From assembly GCA_040382235.1 (NCBI GenBank), contig JBEIFV010000008.1:20120-84119 (forward strand): 64,000 nucleotides of DNA. The letters are read 5' to 3'. The position numbers were made by a program, and so were the translations under genes. This DNA comes from JAEUOS01 sp040382235 (lineage in GTDB: Bacteria; Pseudomonadota; Gammaproteobacteria; Burkholderiales; JAEUOS01). Shown piece after piece: positions 61,418 through 64,000 of the stretch (within the stretch, counting starts at the first letter, position 1; the number at the start of each line of letters is the position of its first letter). The notes under the pieces were generated by a model that did not search any database, had not been told where the DNA came from, and saw only the letters and a list, made by a program, of their open reading frames with translations.

Positions 61418-62871
61418 TATTCGATTCCGTCAGGCATGCGTTTGTGCCAATCGGTCGCCTGCTGGTAGCGATGCGCCACGCCCAGCAGCTTCGACTCCTC
61501 GAAGTAGTTGGCGGTGAGTTGCAATCCGACCGGCAGCGTGCGCGCACCGAAGCCGCAGGGCACGCTCATGCAGGGCAAGCCGGCCAGGCTGGCGGGGATG
61601 GTGTAGAGGTCTGACAGATACATCGCCACCGGATCGGCGGCCTTTTCCCCGAAGCCGAAAGCGACGCTGGTGGTCACAGGGCTGGCGATGATGTCGCATT
61701 CACGAAAGGCTTGCTGGAACTCATCAGCGATGATGCGACGCACCCGCTGCGCCTTCAGGTAATAGGCGTCGTAGTAGCCATGGGAAAGCACGTAGGCGCC
61801 GATCAGGATGCGGCGCTTGGGTTCCGGCCCGAAGCCTTCGGCGCGCGACTTCTTGATCATGTCGGCCAGATCGCTGTAGTGCTCGGCACGATGGCCATAG
61901 CGCACGCCGTCGAAGCGCGACAGGTTGCTCGAACACTCGGCCGGCGCGATCACGTAATACACCGGTATGCCGAGCTCGGCGTTGGGCAGCGAGATTTCGG
62001 TCAGGATCGCGCCCATCTTCTCGTACTCGGCCAGCGCCGTGCGCACCGCCGCCTCGACGTCAGGCTGCAAGCCCTTGCCGAAAAATTCCTTCGGCAGGCC
62101 GATGCGCAGGCCCTTGACGGATATGCCAAGATCGCGCGTGTAGTCTTCCGGCGCTCTATCGATGCTGGTCGAATCGCGGGCGTCGAAACCCAGCATCGCA
62201 TTGAAGATCATGGCGGCATCTTCAGCCGACTGCGTCATGATGCCGGCCTGATCGAGGCTCGACGCGAAGGCGATCATGCCCCAGCGCGAGGCGCGGCCAT
62301 AGGTTGGCTTGATGCCGGTGATCCCGGAAAATGCCGCCGGTTCGCGGATTGAGCCACCGGTGTCCGTCGCGGTGGCCGCCGGTGCGATGCGGGCTGCGAC
62401 CGCACTGGCCGAACCGCCCGAGCTGCCGCCGGGCACGGCTTTTTCATCCCACGGATTGCCGACGTTGCCATAGGCGCTGTTCTCATTCGACGAGCCCATG
62501 GCGAACTCGTCGCAGTTGAGTTTGCCCAGGGTGACCATGCCGGCTGTGGCCATGTTTGCCACCACTGTGGCGTCGAACGGGCTCATGTAGCCCGCGAGCA
62601 TCTTCGAGGCGGCGGTGGAGGCGAAGTCGCGGGTGACGAAAATATCCTTGTGCGCGACCGGGATGCCAGTGAGCGGCGTGGCCCGGCCGGCGCTGCGCGT
62701 GGCATCGGCGGTGCGCGCCTGGGCCAGCGTCACGTCGGGGCGCACATCGAGGAACGCATTGAGACCGCGAAACCTCTCGATGCGTGCCAGATAAAGCTGT
62801 GCCAGTTCGACGGCGGAAACCTGGCCGCGGGCAAGCAGGCGCGACAACTCGGCAACGGAGCTTTCGAACAT
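61417..62871 (-). CDS. gatA: Aspartyl/glutamyl-tRNA(Asn/Gln) amidotransferase subunit A
   Basis: 484 residues of the amidase-signature family. The catalytic Lys is in PVAHKDIF, and the Ser-cisSer-Lys triad is completed by the Gly/Ser-rich PGGSSGGSASAVAA and the nucleophile region TDTGGSIREPA. It releases ammonia from Gln (or Asn) for transamidation of mischarged tRNA. gatC ends 4 bases upstream of its ATG. Confidence 0.97.
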   Translation of the reverse strand: MFESSVAELSRLLARGQVSAVELAQLYLARIERFRGLNAFLDVRPDVTLAQARTADATRSAGRATPLTGIPVAHKDIFVTRDFASTAASKMLAGYMSPFDATVVANMATAGMVTLGKLNCDEFAMGSSNENSAYGNVGNPWDEKAVPGGSSGGSASAVAARIAPAATATDTGGSIREPAAFSGITGIKPTYGRASRWGMIAFASSLDQAGIMTQSAEDAAMIFNAMLGFDARDSTSIDRAPEDYTRDLGISVKGLRIGLPKEFFGKGLQPDVEAAVRTALAEYEKMGAILTEISLPNAELGIPVYYVIAPAECSSNLSRFDGVRYGHRAEHYSDLADMIKKSRAEGFGPEPKRRILIGAYVLSHGYYDAYYLKAQRVRRIIADEFQQAFRECDIIASPVTTSVAFGFGEKAADPVAMYLSDLYTIPASLAGLPCMSVPCGFGARTLPVGLQLTANYFEESKLLGVAHRYQQATDWHKRMPDGIE

Positions 62872-62875
62872 GGGG

Positions 62876-63163
62876 TTATTCGATCACCTTGGGCACCAGG
62901 AACAATCCGTCCTGCACCTCGGGTGCGTTTTTCATGTTGGCCGCCCGCGAGTCAATTTCGGTCACCCGGTCTTCACGCAGGCGCTGTACGCCGCCGAGCG
63001 GGTGCGACATCGGCTCGATGCCGCTGGTGTCGATCTTGGACATGCGCTCGATCATGCCGAAAATGTCGTTCAGCTGCGCCAGCGTGGCATGGGCTTCGGC
63101 GGCGGAAATCTCGATGCGTGCCAGGTGTGCGACGCGCGTTACATCGTCAATGTTCAGAGCCAT
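62876..63163 (-). CDS. gatC: Aspartyl/glutamyl-tRNA(Asn/Gln) amidotransferase subunit C
   Basis: 95 residues. MALNIDDVTRVAHLARIEIS and the later HPLGGVQRLREDRVTE with the FLVPKVIE end are typical of GatC, the belt subunit that clamps GatA and GatB. First gene of the gatC-gatA-orf-gatB operon, divergent from mreB. Confidence 0.96.
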   Translation of the reverse strand: MALNIDDVTRVAHLARIEISAAEAHATLAQLNDIFGMIERMSKIDTSGIEPMSHPLGGVQRLREDRVTEIDSRAANMKNAPEVQDGLFLVPKVIE

Positions 63164-63247
63164 AGGGTTTGGGCCAGGCCGGAGGCGATCGACGGGCGCA
63201 TCAGTGATGTGCCGCCCGGCGCGGTGCGAGAGGGTAAATTGACCTCG

Positions 63248-63253
63248 ATTATA
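63248..63253 (-). promoter_or_regulatory. Consensus -10 element upstream of gatC
   Basis: A perfect TATAAT on the minus strand, 85 bases upstream of the gatC start codon. The 17-18 base spacing leads to a poor -35 sequence, so the promoter may be weak or activator-helped. On the opposite strand the same patch holds TTGACC (63239-63244) but no well-spaced -10 for mreB. Confidence 0.4.
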
Positions 63254-63342
63254 AGGTAGAATTTGCGGTTATCTTGTGCAGTTACGGCCAAGGCTACGCG
63301 CCTTTCCGGCGCGGTTCGCGGGCCGGCTTCAGAAAGCTATTC

Positions 63343-64000
63343 ATGTTCGGTTTTTTGCGCAGCTACTTCTCGAATGATCTGGCCATCGATCTTGGCACCG
63401 CCAATACGCTGATCTATGTGCGTGGCAAAGGCATCGTTCTGGATGAGCCTTCCGTGGTCGCGATCCGCCAGGAAGGCGGTCCCAGCGGCAAGAAGACCAT
63501 ACAGGCGGTCGGCAAGGAAGCCAAGATGATGTTGGGCAAGACGCCGGGCAACATCACCGCGATTCGGCCGATGAAGGACGGCGTGATCGCCGACTTCACC
63601 GTCACCGAGCAGATGCTCAAGCAGTTCATCACGCGGGTGCATGAATCGCGCCTGTTGTCGCCATCGCCACGGATCATCATCTGCGTGCCGTGCGGCTCGA
63701 CGCAGGTCGAGCGCCGCGCGATCCGCGAGTCGGCCTTGGGCGCCGGTGCCTCGCAGGTATACTTGATCGAGGAGCCGATGGCGGCTGCGATCGGCGCCGA
63801 ATTGCCGGTGTCGGAAGCCACCGGGTCGATGGTGGTCGATATCGGCGGCGGCACCACCGAGGTCGGCGTGATCTCGTTGGGCGGCATGGTGTACGCGGGC
63901 AGCGTGCGGGTCGGCGGCGACAAGTTCGATGAGGCGATCATCAATTACATTCGCCGCAACTACGGCATGTTGATCGGCGAGACCACGGCTGAATCGATCA
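63343..64000 (+). CDS. mreB: Rod shape-determining protein MreB (5' part)
   Basis: The first 219 residues of MreB; the gene continues past the right edge. Actin-fold nucleotide motifs are present: phosphate-1 DLGTANTLIY and phosphate-2 VVDIGGGTTEVGVISLGG (aa ~164-181), with the connecting IEEPMAAAIGAELPV. The N-terminal MFGFLRSYFS is the amphipathic membrane-binding helix seen in proteobacterial MreB. It makes filaments that steer cell-wall synthesis in rods, and normally heads an mreBCD operon. The upstream 180 bases also hold the gatC promoter region. Confidence 0.97.
   Translation, partial: MFGFLRSYFSNDLAIDLGTANTLIYVRGKGIVLDEPSVVAIRQEGGPSGKKTIQAVGKEAKMMLGKTPGNITAIRPMKDGVIADFTVTEQMLKQFITRVHESRLLSPSPRIIICVPCGSTQVERRAIRESALGAGASQVYLIEEPMAAAIGAELPVSEATGSMVVDIGGGTTEVGVISLGGMVYAGSVRVGGDKFDEAIINYIRRNYGMLIGETTAESI

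Noticed and set aside
63239..63262. TTGACC ... TAGAAT as the mreB promoter
   Set aside because: Spacing is only 12 bases, too short for sigma70.

Overview
The window is about 64 kb of G+C-rich chromosome from a betaproteobacterium. No rRNA or taxon-defining marker is complete, so this rests on gene order and families: xth / pyrE / DUF4124 / gatBAC / mreB, a PhaM-type polyhydroxyalkanoate granule protein, and a TRAP uptake operon with acyl-CoA ligase, crotonase and flavin monooxygenase genes.

Layout. (1) 1-6400 is accessory: a leftward group of a WYL regulator, a SIMPL-like protein, an HDAC-superfamily protein and two unknown genes, read from a strong sigma70-type promoter near 4240; then a Sir2 deacylase followed by a degraded ARPP-1 gene. 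(2) 6556-7414: tRNA-Arg(CCG) and a higBA-type toxin-antitoxin pair with a palindromic operator. (3) 7533-14406: tex, a ChaC-like cyclotransferase, an FAH-family enzyme with a long tail, an ECF sigma factor with its probable membrane anti-sigma protein, and a methyltransferase. (4) 14591-21920: a catabolic operon interleaving TRAP genes dctP, dctQ and dctM with an acyl-CoA ligase, a crotonase, a flavin monooxygenase and a DUF2783 protein. (5) 21979-25575: phaM, a FIST protein and a heat-shock patch with three hsp20 loci, of which only the middle one looks intact. (6) 25578-47432: a defence island. A complete type I BREX operon (brxR-brxA-brxB-brxC-pglX-pglZ-brxL, all leftward) carries, between pglX and pglZ, a DUF1016/YhcG-type PD-(D/E)xK nuclease and a 1013-residue reverse transcriptase-nitrilase fusion of the UG1/DRT1 defence type. 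Unknown genes trail brxL, and an AlbA_2-type pseudogene lies upstream of brxR. (7) 47650-57008: a DMT transporter and a set resembling arsenosugar loci (ArsS radical SAM, flavoprotein, phosphoesterase-like protein, VTT-disulfide reductase fusion, DUF547, TIGR04283 glycosyltransferase, NDH-2-like oxidoreductase). (8) 57037-64000: housekeeping: DUF1330, xth, pyrE, DUF4124, gatCAB with a small gene between gatA and gatB, and the 5' part of mreB.

The most notable object is the BREX operon with its embedded RT-nitrilase and DUF1016 genes. Stop/start overlaps tie pglX, the nuclease and the RT together, so two or three phage-defence activities appear to share one transcript and one WYL repressor (BrxR), which has a palindrome just upstream. 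The pglX specificity region is visibly A+T-richer than the rest of the operon. Decayed genes (ARPP-1, SDR, hsp20, TPR, AlbA_2) cluster in the accessory parts, as expected for regions of turnover. No CRISPR array, rRNA or complete insertion sequence was seen.
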